Assembly (NCBI RefSeq): GCF_028816475.1
Contig: NZ_CP118247.1
Location: forward strand, 1,612,001 to 1,676,000
Reading direction: 5' to 3'
Length of the DNA stretch: 64,000 nucleotides
Origin: Devosia rhodophyticola
GTDB taxonomy: Bacteria > Pseudomonadota > Alphaproteobacteria > Rhizobiales > Devosiaceae
Shown: in pieces, positions 35,364-45,088 of the stretch
Numbering within the stretch: the stretch's first letter is position 1
Layout of the letters: each line of letters starts with the position of its first letter
Program-made: the position numbers and the translations under genes
Notes under the pieces: generated by a model
Databases searched by the model: none
Seen by the model: only the letters and a program-made list of their open reading frames with translations
What the model was told of the DNA's origin: nothing

Positions 35364-36059
35364 ATGGCACGCCTAAAAAAAGTGAACGGTTTGCCCAAAG
35401 CCGATGTCGAAGCGATCTTCGCCCGCTTCGCGCAGATGGATCCCGAGCCCAAGGGCGAGCTGGACTATATCAACGCTTTCACATTGCTGGTGGCAGTGGT
35501 TCTATCGGCGCAGGCAACCGATATTGGGGTCAACAAGGCCACCAAAACCCTGTTCGAACTGGCTCCGACGCCGGAAACCATGGTGGCGCTCGGGCCTGAA
35601 AAAATTGAGGATCTGGTGCGCACTATCGGGCTTTACCGCACCAAGGCGCGCAATGTTTTTGCGCTGAGCCAATTGCTGATCGAAAAGCACAAATCAGAGG
35701 TTCCCGACGAACGCGCCGCCCTTGAAGCCCTGCCAGGGGTCGGGCGAAAGACCGCGAATGTGGTGCTCAATATCTTTTTCAAGCAGCCCACGATTGCCGT
35801 TGATACCCATCTGTTCCGCGTAAGCAACCGGACCGGTCTGGCTCCGGGTGCAACACCGCTAGCGGTCGAACAAAAGTTGGTCAACACCATCCCCGAGCCT
35901 TATCTGCTGCACGCTCATCACTGGCTGATCCTGCATGGGCGCTATATCTGCAAGGCGCGCAAGCCGGAATGCTACCGGTGCATCATCGCGCAATGGTGCC
36001 GGTTCGAACCCAAAACACCGCAGCCGGTGGCGAAGTCGGGCAAGGCTACGTCAAACTGA
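35364..36059 (+). CDS. nth: Endonuclease III
   Basis: A 231-residue bifunctional DNA glycosylase/AP lyase that removes oxidised pyrimidines. The helix-hairpin-helix LPGVGRKTANVVL holds the catalytic Lys, AVDTHLFRVSNR the catalytic Asp, and C-x6-C-x2-C-x5-C at the C terminus (CKARKPECYRCIIAQWC) binds the 4Fe-4S cluster. The ATG at 35364 has GGAGAG upstream. The open frame extends further back but enters the divergent DUF2244 gene. Confidence 0.97.
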   Translation: MARLKKVNGLPKADVEAIFARFAQMDPEPKGELDYINAFTLLVAVVLSAQATDIGVNKATKTLFELAPTPETMVALGPEKIEDLVRTIGLYRTKARNVFALSQLLIEKHKSEVPDERAALEALPGVGRKTANVVLNIFFKQPTIAVDTHLFRVSNRTGLAPGATPLAVEQKLVNTIPEPYLLHAHHWLILHGRYICKARKPECYRCIIAQWCRFEPKTPQPVAKSGKATSN

Positions 36060-36156
36060 TCAGGCCGACAGCAGGGCGCTGCGCCTGAAAGCGTTGCGCC
36101 ATCGGCCTTGATCGGCTACATCGTGCGCAGTTTTTCTGATCCCGGAATCCTCACTC

Positions 36157-37161
36157 ATGTCCGACTCGCGCTTTGACGTCCTAACCATAGGCAACGCCAT
36201 CGTTGATGTCATTGCGCCATTGACGCCGGGATTTCTGGAGGCCGAGGGTATGAGTGAAGGCATCATGCATTTGATCGATACCGATCGCGCTGCCTATCTT
36301 TATGACAAGATGCCCCCCGACAAGCACCAGATCTCTGGCGGTAGCGCCGCCAATACAGCAGCGGGTGTGGCGTCGCTGGGCGGCAGAGCCGCGTTTGTGG
36401 GCAAGGTTGCCGCGGACCCGCTGGGAGATGTGTTTGAAACCGATCTCAAGTCGATTGGCGTCCACTATGGCACGAGTCGCCTGTTGAACGGCGCGCTGAC
36501 GGCCCGCTCGATGATTTTCCTGTCGCCCGATGGCGAACGTACCATGAATACCTATCTGGGTGCCTGCCATCAATTGACCGAGGCCGACATCAAGGAAGAT
36601 GAGATTGGCGGAGCCAATGTCACCTATATGGAAGGTTTTTTGTGGGACCCGCAGGAAGCCAAGAAAGCGTTTGTTCTGGCCGCCCATTATGCGCACAAAC
36701 ATGAAAAGGCCGCCGCCTTTACCCTGTCGGACCCGTTCTGTGTGGATCGGTTCCGGGATGAATTTCTTGATCTCATCCGATCCAAGACCATCGACTATGT
36801 ATTTGCCAACGTGCACGAGCTGAAATCGCTCTATCAGACCGATGATCTGGGCGAGGCGGTGCGTGAGATTGCCAAGGACGCCGAACTGGCCGCCATTACC
36901 ATGGGCTCGGAAGGCGCCATGGTTGTTCACAATGGTGAGGTTGTTTCGGTGCCGGCTTTCCCGGTCGAAAAGGTTGAGGATGCCACGGGCGCCGGTGATC
37001 TATTTGCCTCGGGCTTTCTACTTGCCATTTCACGCGGCCAAAGCATGGAAAGTGCGCTCAAGACAGGGTGCCTGGCGGCATCAGAAGTTATCAGCCATAT
37101 CGGGGCGCGGCCGGTTGTCGAGCTCGAAACCCTTGTTGAGGCGCACGGGCTCGCTGGCTAG
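36157..37161 (+). CDS. PfkB-family kinase, probably adenosine kinase
   Basis: A 334-residue ribokinase-like sugar/nucleoside kinase. GGSAANTAAGVASLGG is the substrate-side PfkB motif, and VEDATGAGDLFASGFL contains the catalytic Asp and anion hole. Full-length similarity, including IMHLIDTDRAAYLYDKM and NTYLGACHQLTEADI, is with alphaproteobacterial proteins annotated as adenosine kinase. Substrate specificity cannot be proven by sequence. It stands about 100 bp after nth on the same strand and converges with coaA. Confidence 0.87.
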   Translation: MSDSRFDVLTIGNAIVDVIAPLTPGFLEAEGMSEGIMHLIDTDRAAYLYDKMPPDKHQISGGSAANTAAGVASLGGRAAFVGKVAADPLGDVFETDLKSIGVHYGTSRLLNGALTARSMIFLSPDGERTMNTYLGACHQLTEADIKEDEIGGANVTYMEGFLWDPQEAKKAFVLAAHYAHKHEKAAAFTLSDPFCVDRFRDEFLDLIRSKTIDYVFANVHELKSLYQTDDLGEAVREIAKDAELAAITMGSEGAMVVHNGEVVSVPAFPVEKVEDATGAGDLFASGFLLAISRGQSMESALKTGCLAASEVISHIGARPVVELETLVEAHGLAG

Positions 37162-37182
37162 CGCAATTGGCAACCGCCTCAG

Positions 37183-38133
37183 CTAAACGCGGCGCAACTG
37201 AACTTCTTCAATCATATGGCTCTGGCCCTTCTTGAGCACCAGATCGGCGCGTCCGCGCGTCGGCAGCACGTTGTCGACCAGATTGGGCAAATTGATGGTT
37301 TCCCAGACCATTTTGCCCAATGCACCGGCTTCTTTTTCACTCATCTGGGCGAAGCGGTGGAAAAACGAGCTTGGATCCTGAAAGGCGGTTTCGCGCAGGC
37401 GGAAGAACCGCTCCATGAACCAGTCGCGCAGGTCACTTTCGGCAGCATCTATGTAAATCGAAAAATCCAGAAAATCTGACGCGAACAGGATTGGCTTGCC
37501 GGTGCGCGGCAATTCACCAGGCTGCAGAATATTGAGCCCCTCAACAATCAGGATGTCAGGACGGTCGATCGTGACAAATTCGCCCGGCACCACATCATAG
37601 ACCAGATGCGAATAGACCGGGACGGCGACGTCTGCCTTGCCCGATTTGATATCAGCCAGAAAAGCAACGAAGCGGGCCCGGTCATAGCTTTCGGGAAAGC
37701 CTTTGCGTTCCATGATGCCACGCTCTTCGAGCACAGCATTGGGATGCAAGAAGCCGTCGGTCGTTACCAGATCGACCTTGGGGCTTGCGGGCCAACGCTG
37801 GAGCAGGGCGCGCAAAATGCGGGCCGTGGTAGATTTACCCACCGCGACCGAACCGGCAACGCCAATGATAAACGGGACCTTCTGGTCGGGCGTATCGAGA
37901 AACCGGGTCGAGACATTGTGCAGGCTTTGCACGGCCTCAACATAAAACGACAGCAAGCGGGTCAGCGGCAGATAGACTTCTTCGGCTTCCTCAAGCGAGA
38001 TCGGATCGGACAGGGTACGCAGGCGTTTGACGTCCTCCCGGCTCAGGGTCATTTTTTCATCGGCACGCAAATTGGACCATTGCGCCTTGGTGAAATGATG
38101 ATAGGGCGCGGGCGGCTTGATGCGCTTGTCCAT
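37183..38133 (-). CDS. coaA: Type I pantothenate kinase
   Basis: A 316-residue P-loop kinase for the first committed step of coenzyme A synthesis. GVAGSVAVGKSTTARIL is Walker A; VTTDGFLHPN and GFPESYD are signature motifs. The ATG at 38133 with AAGGA upstream is preferred over a TTG at 38139. It is two bases after hisE, an arrangement seen in other Rhizobiales, and ends the his operon. Confidence 0.97.
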   Translation of the reverse strand: MDKRIKPPAPYHHFTKAQWSNLRADEKMTLSREDVKRLRTLSDPISLEEAEEVYLPLTRLLSFYVEAVQSLHNVSTRFLDTPDQKVPFIIGVAGSVAVGKSTTARILRALLQRWPASPKVDLVTTDGFLHPNAVLEERGIMERKGFPESYDRARFVAFLADIKSGKADVAVPVYSHLVYDVVPGEFVTIDRPDILIVEGLNILQPGELPRTGKPILFASDFLDFSIYIDAAESDLRDWFMERFFRLRETAFQDPSSFFHRFAQMSEKEAGALGKMVWETINLPNLVDNVLPTRGRADLVLKKGQSHMIEEVQLRRV

Positions 38134-38135
38134 GC

Positions 38136-38456
38136 TCAATCCTTTTTGCGGGCAGCTTTTTCGGCAAGACCCGATTGGCCGGTGCGACTTTCCAGTTCGT
38201 CCATAACCGCGCTTAGCGGCACATCGGCAGCGCGCAGCAGTACCAGCAGATGATAGAGCACGTCGCCAGCCTCCTTGGTCAGTTCGGGGGCGTTCTTGGT
38301 CACCCCGGCGATAACCGCTTCGGTGGCTTCCTCACCCAGTTTCTGGGCGCATTTTTCGACGCCGCGCGCCAGCAATTTTGCTGTGTAGCTCTGATCGGGT
38401 GTAGCCTTGGCGCGCTCACCCAAACGGGCGTCGAGTTGTTCAAGTGTAAAACTCAT
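38136..38456 (-). CDS. hisE: Phosphoribosyl-ATP pyrophosphatase
   Basis: A 106-residue MazG-like all-alpha enzyme for the second step of histidine synthesis. KLGEEATEAVIAG and EAGDVLYHLLVLL carry the Mg-binding Glu and Asp residues. It is separate from HisI, which is not in this window. It is placed 18 bases after hisF and two before coaA. Confidence 0.95.
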   Translation of the reverse strand: MSFTLEQLDARLGERAKATPDQSYTAKLLARGVEKCAQKLGEEATEAVIAGVTKNAPELTKEAGDVLYHLLVLLRAADVPLSAVMDELESRTGQSGLAEKAARKKD

Positions 38457-38474
38457 GATAGGAAATCCTTGCGG

Positions 38475-39275
38475 CTAAGGGGCGGCACGATCCATGCGCA
38501 CGGCGATGCCATGATCATGCAAATGCTGTTTGGCCTGGGGAATGGTGAATGTGCCGAAGTGAAATATCGAGGCGGCCAGCACGGCGCTGGCGTGTCCTTC
38601 CCGAACACCCTCAACCAGATGATCGAGTGTGCCGACGCCGCCCGAGGCAACGACGGGTACGTTAACCGTGTCGGTTATGGCGCGGATCAATTTGATGTCA
38701 AAGCCGGACTTGGTGCCATCGCGATCCATAGAGGTTACCAGTAGTTCGCCGGCACCGCGCTCAACCATGTGGGCGGCAAATTCAACGGCGTCCAGTCCGG
38801 TGGGATTACGGCCGCCATGGGTAAAAATTTCCCACTCGGAGCGGTTGTCACCGCCCGGGGCCTGGCTGAGACGCTGTTTGGCATCAACTGAAACAACGAT
38901 GCATTGATTGCCAAATTTGTCGGCGGCGCGGGCAATGAAATCAGGATCGCTGACGGCGGCTGAATTGATCGCTACCTTGTCCGCACCTGACAGGAGCAGC
39001 TTTCTGATGTCCTCAATCGAGCGGACCCCTCCACCAACCGTTACCGGCATGAAGCAATGTTCAGCGGTGCGCGCCACGACATCGAAAATGGTGTCGCGTC
39101 CTTCATGGCTGGCAGTAATGTCGAGAAAGCATAGTTCGTCAGCACCAGCTGTGTCATAGGCAATGGCGGCTGCGACAGGGTCACCTGCGTCGACCAGATC
39201 GACAAATTGCACCCCTTTGACGACGCGCCCATCCTTGACGTCGAGGCAGGGGATGAGCCGGGTTTTCAAAGTCAT
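38475..39275 (-). CDS. hisF: Imidazole glycerol phosphate synthase subunit HisF
   Basis: A 266-residue (beta/alpha)8 cyclase subunit. It combines ammonia from HisH with PRFAR to give imidazole glycerol phosphate and AICAR. The catalytic Asp residues lie in [14 protein letters not shown] and [12 protein letters not shown], and [12 protein letters not shown] and [14 protein letters not shown] are phosphate-binding loops. It is somewhat longer than usual (about 253) because of a loop near residues 130-145 and a C-terminal tail. Its ATG overlaps the stop of the 109-aa membrane protein gene (ATGA). Confidence 0.97.
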   Translation of the reverse strand: MTLKTRLIPCLDVKDGRVVKGVQFVDLVDAGDPVAAAIAYDTAGADELCFLDITASHEGRDTIFDVVARTAEHCFMPVTVGGGVRSIEDIRKLLLSGADKVAINSAAVSDPDFIARAADKFGNQCIVVSVDAKQRLSQAPGGDNRSEWEIFTHGGRNPTGLDAVEFAAHMVERGAGELLVTSMDRDGTKSGFDIKLIRAITDTVNVPVVASGGVGTLDHLVEGVREGHASAVLAASIFHFGTFTIPQAKQHLHDHGIAVRMDRAAP

Positions 39276-39601
39276 TGCTCTGCATCCTTGTGTTTCTGCC
39301 AGGCCAGTCGGTGGATGAGCAGCGAGATGAACCAGACAATGGCCGCCCCCGCGCCCAGCGGCAAGGTGATCAAGCCAAACCAGCCCATGACACCCATTGT
39401 ATATAGGGTGCCGCCCCAATCGGTGCCTGCAACCAGACAACCATTGGCGCTGGCTTCATTGACGACACAACCATTGGCGTCAGCCACAACATAGGTCAAC
39501 AGAACCGAGGCAATTGGCCATAGGGCGAAAATCAGGATGAACGCCAGCGCCAATGCGTAAGCCCACCATGGAAATCCCAACCGTGGACCTGGATCGCTCA
39601 T
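39272..39601 (-). CDS. Small membrane protein (109 aa) inside the his operon
   Basis: Two strongly hydrophobic helices (about residues 12-36 and 68-96) flank a loop with two cysteines ([17 protein letters not shown]). The loop would face the periplasm if the charged ends are cytoplasmic, so a disulfide is possible. The family is not recognised. The gene is joined by ATGA overlaps to both hisA upstream and hisF downstream, so it is certainly cotranscribed. There is no evident link to histidine synthesis. Confidence 0.8.
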   Translation of the reverse strand: MSDPGPRLGFPWWAYALALAFILIFALWPIASVLLTYVVADANGCVVNEASANGCLVAGTDWGGTLYTMGVMGWFGLITLPLGAGAAIVWFISLLIHRLAWQKHKDAEQ

Positions 39602-40332
39602 CCGGCGTTGGCCTTTAAGCGCGCCAATGCTTCACGTGAATCAATTCGTCCGTCGTAAAGCGCCCGACCTGAAATTGCCCCGGCCAGAACGCGCGTATCG
39701 GACTGAGTCATGCGATTAATGTCGGCCATCGACGCCAATCCGCCCGAGGCGATCACCGGGATCATTGTCGCTTGGGCCAGGGCGATGGTGGCATCCCAAT
39801 TGATCCCCGCCAGAACACCGTCGCGGTCGATATCGGTATAGATGATGGCGGCGACGCCGACCCCTTCAAAACGTTTGGCCAGTTCGATGACATCGAGTTC
39901 GGATGTTTCGGCCCAGCCTTCGACCGCAACTTTGCCGCCACGGGCGTCTATACCGACGGCGATCTGGCCGGGATAACGTTTGGCAGCGGCCTTGACCAGA
40001 TCGGGATCGCGCACGGCGACGGTGCCGAGAATGACGCGGGCCAGACCCTTGTCGAGCCAGGCATCAATATGATCGAGCGTGCGAATGCCGCCCCCCAATT
40101 GAACCGGGAATTTAACGGCCTTGAGAATTTCCTCCACCGCTTTCCCATTTACGCTCTGGCCGGCAAAGGCCCCATTGAGATCGACAACGTGCAGATATTG
40201 GAACCCCTGATCCTCAAAGCTCTTGGCCTGGTCGGCTGGGCTATCGTTGAAAACCGTCGCCTCGTTCATGTCGCCTAGCTTGAGGCGCACGCATTGGCCA
40301 TCCTTGAGATCAATGGCGGGGAAAAGAATCAT
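39598..40332 (-). CDS. hisA: Phosphoribosylformimino-5-aminoimidazole carboxamide ribotide isomerase
   Basis: A 244-residue half-barrel-repeat TIM enzyme of histidine synthesis. [16 protein letters not shown] contains the first catalytic Asp, [14 protein letters not shown] the second, and [15 protein letters not shown] and [11 protein letters not shown] bind phosphates. The ATG at 40332 overlaps the hisH stop (ATGA); its own stop overlaps the next gene (ATGA). A parS-like site lies near its 3' end. Confidence 0.97.
   Translation of the reverse strand: MILFPAIDLKDGQCVRLKLGDMNEATVFNDSPADQAKSFEDQGFQYLHVVDLNGAFAGQSVNGKAVEEILKAVKFPVQLGGGIRTLDHIDAWLDKGLARVILGTVAVRDPDLVKAAAKRYPGQIAVGIDARGGKVAVEGWAETSELDVIELAKRFEGVGVAAIIYTDIDRDGVLAGINWDATIALAQATMIPVIASGGLASMADINRMTQSDTRVLAGAISGRALYDGRIDSREALARLKANAG
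39628..39643. other. parS: parS-like site inside hisA
   Basis: TGCTTCACGTGAATCA; on the minus strand TGATTCACGTGAAGCA. It matches 13 of 16 bases of canonical parS, contains GANTC and lies in coding sequence. Confidence 0.55.
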
Positions 40333-40982
40333 GGTGCCCAACCCAGAAAATTGGAAATCAACGTCAGGCCCAACGCCTGGCTTTTTTCAGGGTGAAACTG
40401 GGTGCCGAATATATTGTCGCGACCGACAGCAGCCGTAACGGTGCCGCCATATTTGGTGGCGGCAATCAGGGTATCGGCGCTTTCGGTCTGTAAATGATAG
40501 GAATGGACGAAATAGGCGTGCAGACCGGTTTCGCCGTCGGGCACACCGGCTAGCAGCGGGTGAGGCTGCACGATCTGCAACGTGTTCCAGCCCATGTGCG
40601 GAATTTTGAGTGCCGGATCGGTGGACGCCAACGGCACGACCGCGCCCGGTATCCAGCCAAGACCAGCCGTTACCGTTTTCTCGCGCCCTTCGCTCGCCAG
40701 CAATTGCATGCCAACGCAGATGCCCAAAAAAGGCACGGCCTGATCGAGAACGCGGGTGCGCAGCACCTCGACCATCCCGGTGACATTGTGCAGTCCGGCG
40801 CGACAATCGGCAAAGGCACCCACGCCGGGCAGCACGATGCGATCAGCACGACGAACAATGTCGGGGTCAGCAGTTACGATGATCTCCGGGGGATGATCAA
40901 GCATGGCGGCCTGTCGTTCGAACGCCTTGGCGGCCGAGCGCAGATTGCCCGAGCCATAGTCAATGATGGCAACCTGGCTCAT
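40329..40982 (-). CDS. hisH: Imidazole glycerol phosphate synthase subunit HisH
   Basis: A 217-residue class I glutamine amidotransferase that feeds ammonia to HisF. The nucleophile Cys is in [11 protein letters not shown], and His/Glu of the triad are in [22 protein letters not shown] starts the domain. I use the ATG at 40982, which overlaps the DUF2628 stop codon (ATGA). Confidence 0.97.
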   Translation of the reverse strand: MSQVAIIDYGSGNLRSAAKAFERQAAMLDHPPEIIVTADPDIVRRADRIVLPGVGAFADCRAGLHNVTGMVEVLRTRVLDQAVPFLGICVGMQLLASEGREKTVTAGLGWIPGAVVPLASTDPALKIPHMGWNTLQIVQPHPLLAGVPDGETGLHAYFVHSYHLQTESADTLIAATKYGGTVTAAVGRDNIFGTQFHPEKSQALGLTLISNFLGWAP

Positions 40983-41332
40983 CGGCGTTCCATCCACGCA
41001 AGCGTTGCGATATCGGGGCCTGCTGCAATGCGATCAGCCCGATGGTTCCAGCCCTTTCGTGCAAGACGGGCGCGCCGCATGGCAGGCGCGGAAAGGCCAA
41101 TCCAGAGCGCCAATACCGGATAGAGCAGGATTGCGGTGTCGGCACCGATGAAATTGCTCAACCAGATCAGTGCCGCGACCTTGACCAGATAAACCAGCAG
41201 TTCGAGCCAAAGGCCATGGACCACGGCAAAGACCGGCGGCAACAGAAAGGCCAGCCACGAAAACTTTTCGGCCACCGCCACCGGCGCTGCTCGATTGTCC
41301 GGCCTGGATTCATAGATCGCGAATATGGTCAC
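40979..41332 (-). CDS. DUF2628 family membrane protein
   Basis: A 117-residue protein with two or three hydrophobic segments (about residues 25-65 and 66-85). [20 protein letters not shown] is the hallmark of DUF2628, function unknown. GTG start at 41332 with GGAG six bases upstream. It is embedded between hisB and hisH and coupled to hisH by an ATGA overlap, a position that seems typical for Rhizobiales relatives. Confidence 0.87.
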   Translation of the reverse strand: MTIFAIYESRPDNRAAPVAVAEKFSWLAFLLPPVFAVVHGLWLELLVYLVKVAALIWLSNFIGADTAILLYPVLALWIGLSAPAMRRARLARKGWNHRADRIAAGPDIATLAWMERR

Positions 41333-41425
41333 CGCGTACTCCCATCATGCGCCTGTCGCCCCCAAATGGGGGTCCAAAGACACTTTGGTTGTCGATTTAG
41401 TGCAATTGCCCCAAAAGCGAAAGGG

Positions 41426-42013
41426 TCAGAGCGTTCCCTTGGTCGAGGGAATGGCATTGGCAGCGCGTGGATCAATTTCCAGCGCATCGCGCAAGGCGCG
41501 CGCCACTGCCTTGAAGCACGTTTCGGCCAAATGGTGATTATTGTCGAAATAGGCATTTTCGACGTGCAGCGTTATCCCGGCATTGATGGCAAATGCCTGG
41601 AAGAACTCGCGGAAAAGTTCGGTGTCCATCTCGCCGATCTTGGGGGCCGAGAATGCTACTTTCCAGACGAGGAACGGACGGCCGGACACGTCGAGCGCCA
41701 CGCGGGTCAGCGTCCCATCCATGGCCAGATCGCAGCTGGCGTAGCGGCGGATGCCCTTTTTGTCGCCCAGGGCTTTCTGGACCGCCTGGCCAAGCGCGAT
41801 ACCGACATCTTCTGCAGTGTGGTGAAAATCAATGTGCAGGTCGCCATCAGCCCTGACAGCCATGTCGATCAGGGAGTGGCGGGCCAGCTGGTCGAGCATA
41901 TGGTCGAAAAAACCGATGCCGGTGGCCATGGTGTGGGTACCCGTGCCATCGAGATCAACAGACACTTCAATTGCAGTTTCGTTGGTCTTGCGGGCAATCT
42001 TGGCGGTGCGCAT
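41426..42013 (-). CDS. hisB: Imidazoleglycerol-phosphate dehydratase
   Basis: A 195-residue monofunctional HisB, without the phosphatase domain of the E. coli fusion. [13 protein letters not shown] and [14 protein letters not shown] are metal-binding His-rich motifs, repeated near the C terminus as [13 protein letters not shown]. It is the first gene of the run hisB-DUF2628-hisH-hisA-ORF109-hisF-hisE-coaA and is divergent from hslV. Confidence 0.98.
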   Translation of the reverse strand: MRTAKIARKTNETAIEVSVDLDGTGTHTMATGIGFFDHMLDQLARHSLIDMAVRADGDLHIDFHHTAEDVGIALGQAVQKALGDKKGIRRYASCDLAMDGTLTRVALDVSGRPFLVWKVAFSAPKIGEMDTELFREFFQAFAINAGITLHVENAYFDNNHHLAETCFKAVARALRDALEIDPRAANAIPSTKGTL

Positions 42014-42159
42014 CGGGTTTCTCCATTGAGCGGCTGCTCTAGCATATGCGCGCTATTGGATAAAGATTGGGTTGAGATAGCGACCCGGCGAGCAGGCTCT
42101 GCATTGCAATCGGGATGGCACCGCCTAAATAAGGACCAACAGTTCTGGAGTTATTCCCA

Positions 42160-42717
42160 ATGAGTGAAAGCAGTTTTCCCGGCTGGCACGGCACAACAAT
42201 TGTGGCCGTTCGCAAGGGCAAAAAGGTTGTTGTGGCCGGCGACGGTCAGGTTTCAGTTGGCCAAACGGTCATGAAACACAACGCCAAAAAGGTAAGGCGG
42301 CTGGCAGGCGGCAAGGTTATTGGTGGCTTTGCCGGGGCAACGGCAGACGCCTTTACCCTGTTTGAGCGGCTTGAAACCAAGCTTGAGCAATATCCTGACC
42401 AATTGATGCGCGCGGCAGTCGAACTGGCCAAGGACTGGCGGACCGACCGCTATTTGCGCAAACTCGAAGCGATGATGATTGTGGCCGACAAGGCCGATAC
42501 GCTGGTCTTGACCGGCACCGGTGACGTGCTTAGCCCCGATCATGGTGTGATCGCCATTGGCTCGGGGGGCAACTATGCCCAGTCGGCGGCTCTGGCACTG
42601 GCGGAAAATACCGAGCTTGATGCTGAGGATATCGCCCGCAAGGCAATGAAGATTGCTGAGCAGATCTGCGTTTATACCAATGGCAGCGTCACCGTCGAAA
42701 CCATCGATATGGATTAA
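42160..42717 (+). CDS. hslV: ATP-dependent protease proteolytic subunit HslV
   Basis: A 185-residue peptidase of the HslVU (ClpYQ) proteasome-like complex. The N-terminal propeptide precedes [20 protein letters not shown]; the Thr after HG becomes the catalytic N-terminal nucleophile. hslU follows 71 bp later. A heat-shock promoter is expected upstream, but I could only see weak candidates. Confidence 0.98.
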   Translation: MSESSFPGWHGTTIVAVRKGKKVVVAGDGQVSVGQTVMKHNAKKVRRLAGGKVIGGFAGATADAFTLFERLETKLEQYPDQLMRAAVELAKDWRTDRYLRKLEAMMIVADKADTLVLTGTGDVLSPDHGVIAIGSGGNYAQSAALALAENTELDAEDIARKAMKIAEQICVYTNGSVTVETIDMD

Positions 42718-42788
42718 ACGGGCAGGCTGGCCATCAGGCAGCCGCCACGCATTGGATCGGCTCAGAGAGCGATCCGGAAAGGGACAAA

Positions 42789-44099
42789 GTGTCCGAGACA
42801 AATTTTTCGCCGCGTGAGATCGTTTCCGAGCTCGACCGCAATATTGTTGGCCAGAATGACGCCAAGCGCGCCGTCGCGGTCGCCTTGCGCAATCGCTGGC
42901 GCCGGCAGCAGTTGCCGCCCGATTTGCGTCGGGAGGTCAGCCCCAAGAATATCTTGATGATCGGCCCCACCGGCGTCGGCAAGACTGAAATTGCCCGGCG
43001 GTTGGCGCGATTGGCGCAGGCGCCCTTCATCAAGGTGGAAGCGACCAAATTCACCGAGGTGGGTTATGTTGGCCGCGACGTCGAGCAGATCGTGCGCGAT
43101 CTGGTAGAGTCGGGTCTGTCATTGCTGCGCGACAAGCGCCGTGCCGATGTTCAGGCGCAGGCTCATCACAACGCCGAAGAACGAGTACTCGACGCGCTGG
43201 TTGGAACGTCGGCCACCCCATCAACCCGCGAGAACTTCCGTAAGAAGCTGCGTGCGAACGAATTGGACGACAGCGAGATCGAGATTGAACTGGCTCCCTC
43301 TCCCGGCACCGGCATGTTTGAAATGCCCGGCATGCAGGGTGGCAATGTCGGGATGATCAATCTGTCAGAAATGCTCGGCAAGGCGATGGGCGGGCGCGGC
43401 GTGAAACGCAAGCTCAAGGTCAAGGAAAGCTATGACCTGCTGGTAACCGAGGAGGCAGACAAGCTGCTCGATCAGGAGGCCCTCAAGATCGAGGCTGTCG
43501 ATCTGGTTGAAAACCACGGCATCGTCTTTCTGGATGAAATTGACAAGATTGCCAGCCGCGAAGGTCGAGGCGGCGGTGATGTCAGCCGGGAAGGGGTGCA
43601 GCGCGATCTGCTGCCGCTGATCGAGGGCACGACCGTTTCCACCAAATATGGGCCGGTCAAGACAGACCATATCCTGTTTATCGCTTCGGGCGCGTTTCAC
43701 GTTTCCAAGCCATCGGACCTGTTGCCCGAACTTCAGGGCCGCTTGCCCATCCGGGTGGAGCTCAAGGCCCTGACGCGTGATGATTTTGTGCGCATTCTTA
43801 ATGACACCGAGGCGAGCCTGATCAAGCAATATGTTGCCTTGATGGGGACCGAGGGGGTGACGCTCGAATTTTCTGAAAATGCCATCGAAGCCATTGCGGA
43901 CGCGGCGGTCAAGGTCAATGCCACAGTTGAAAACATTGGCGCGCGTCGCCTGCAGACGGTCATGGAACGATTAGTTGAGGACATCTCGTTTGATGCGCCC
44001 GACAAGCAGGGCGAGACCATCCATATCGACCGCGCCTTCGTTGCCGACAAGGTTGGCGTTTTGGCCGGTGATGAGGACCTTAGCCGCTTCGTACTCTAA
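42789..44099 (+). CDS. hslU: ATP-dependent protease ATPase subunit HslU
   Basis: A 436-residue AAA+ unfoldase. Walker A is [16 protein letters not shown] near residue 60, Walker B is [12 protein letters not shown]. The inserted I domain lies between (about residues 110-230), and the C terminus EDLSRFVL docks into HslV. The start is GTG at 42789. It forms hexamers that feed substrates to HslV. Confidence 0.98.
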   Translation: MSETNFSPREIVSELDRNIVGQNDAKRAVAVALRNRWRRQQLPPDLRREVSPKNILMIGPTGVGKTEIARRLARLAQAPFIKVEATKFTEVGYVGRDVEQIVRDLVESGLSLLRDKRRADVQAQAHHNAEERVLDALVGTSATPSTRENFRKKLRANELDDSEIEIELAPSPGTGMFEMPGMQGGNVGMINLSEMLGKAMGGRGVKRKLKVKESYDLLVTEEADKLLDQEALKIEAVDLVENHGIVFLDEIDKIASREGRGGGDVSREGVQRDLLPLIEGTTVSTKYGPVKTDHILFIASGAFHVSKPSDLLPELQGRLPIRVELKALTRDDFVRILNDTEASLIKQYVALMGTEGVTLEFSENAIEAIADAAVKVNATVENIGARRLQTVMERLVEDISFDAPDKQGETIHIDRAFVADKVGVLAGDEDLSRFVL

Positions 44100-44117
44100 T
44101 TAATTCTTGGTGCGGCG

Positions 44118-44489
44118 TCAGCTTTTGACTTTGCCAGAGCGCCGCACCAGCTCGGTTCGCAAGAACGCCAGATCGTCGACCGACAGGCGGCCAATGTCGG
44201 CGGCGAGCCGGTTTGTCAGCTCAGTTGCCTCGGGCGCCATTCCCCCGGTGTCGATGGTAATTTTCGGATCACTGATTTCCGACAGCCGCTGCAGCTCCTC
44301 GGCCTCGTCCCAGATGACATTGAAAAACGTGATGATGCGGTGCAGCAGGAAGCCGGTGGGCAAGCCGCGCCGACCGTGTTCGAGCGCCGAAAGATAGGCG
44401 CTGGAGACGTTCAACGCCTCGGCCATCTGTTTTAGCGAAATGCCGCGTTCTTCGCGCATTGCCCGCAATCGGGCGCCAAGAGGGGTCAT
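44118..44489 (-). CDS. XRE-family helix-turn-helix regulator
   Basis: About 123 residues. Residues about 5-60 are a Cro/CI helix-turn-helix (LRAMREERGISLKQMAEAL, then SSAYLSALEHGRRGLP). The C-terminal half is helical and charged and may dimerise. The ATG at 44489 overlaps the smr stop (ATGA). Such a gene commonly follows smr near hslU in this order; its target is unknown. Confidence 0.88.
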   Translation of the reverse strand: MTPLGARLRAMREERGISLKQMAEALNVSSAYLSALEHGRRGLPTGFLLHRIITFFNVIWDEAEELQRLSEISDPKITIDTGGMAPEATELTNRLAADIGRLSVDDLAFLRTELVRRSGKVKS

Positions 44490-45064
44490 GGGCGTCGCAA
44501 CCTCACGTAAAAGGCACCGTCGCCGCCATGGTGTTGGGCGGCGGCGTTCCAACCGGCAATCAGGGGCGCAAGCGTCGGCTCGGACAACCACATTGGCAAC
44601 ATGGCGCGCAGGATGCCGCGCTCAATGAATGTCGTGGCTAAATCGTCCTTTTGGCGTGCGCCCTTACCGGTAATGACCAATATGGTGCGATCCCCACGGG
44701 CAACACGAGCGCGAACGAAGCGATTGAGCGCCTGATGGGCTTCTGTCTGGCGCATGCCGTGCAAATCGATAGTGCCGTCAATTTCGATGCGTCCACGGAC
44801 AACCTTGCGCCGCAAGCGCGGCTCAATGCCATGACCCGGCTGGCGCTTTGGCGCAGGCGGCGCCTGATAGGCGGGCATGGTAACAGGGGCAACGCGGCGG
44901 GACTTTTGCGGAGCTGGGGGCGCTGGGTGATTAGTCGCTTCAGGTATCGGCAAGGGGCCCTGAGCGATCTTGTACAATCGTTTGGGCCGCAGCGGATCGA
45001 CGGTTTCAGCAACCGCCGTCCACAGGTGAAAGTCCGCCAGGCGCTTGGCATCGCGCTTTGCCAT
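44486..45064 (-). CDS. Smr/MutS2 C-terminal domain protein
   Basis: A 192-residue protein: a Pro-rich, probably flexible N-terminal half, then an Smr domain from about residue 95. The conserved DLHGMRQTEAHQAL, ITGKGAR and HHGGDGAFYVRLRR are present. Smr domains are endonucleases or nickases, and standalone bacterial versions have been linked to cleavage of stalled mRNAs. It sits between timA and the XRE regulator. The usual mltA gene is not found between timA and this gene. Confidence 0.92.
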   Translation of the reverse strand: MAKRDAKRLADFHLWTAVAETVDPLRPKRLYKIAQGPLPIPEATNHPAPPAPQKSRRVAPVTMPAYQAPPAPKRQPGHGIEPRLRRKVVRGRIEIDGTIDLHGMRQTEAHQALNRFVRARVARGDRTILVITGKGARQKDDLATTFIERGILRAMLPMWLSEPTLAPLIAGWNAAAQHHGGDGAFYVRLRRP

Positions 45065-45088
45065 GGCCTGTCTCCGTTGCCAAACGGG

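Noticed and set aside
42090..42140. Sigma-32 promoter upstream of hslV
   Set aside because: ATTGCAA followed by CCTAAAT is only a weak match to the RpoH consensus. It may exist but is not supported well enough to list.
41042..42163. Open frame of 373 codons antisense to hisB and DUF2628
   Set aside because: It covers two well-supported genes on the other strand and shows only shadow composition.
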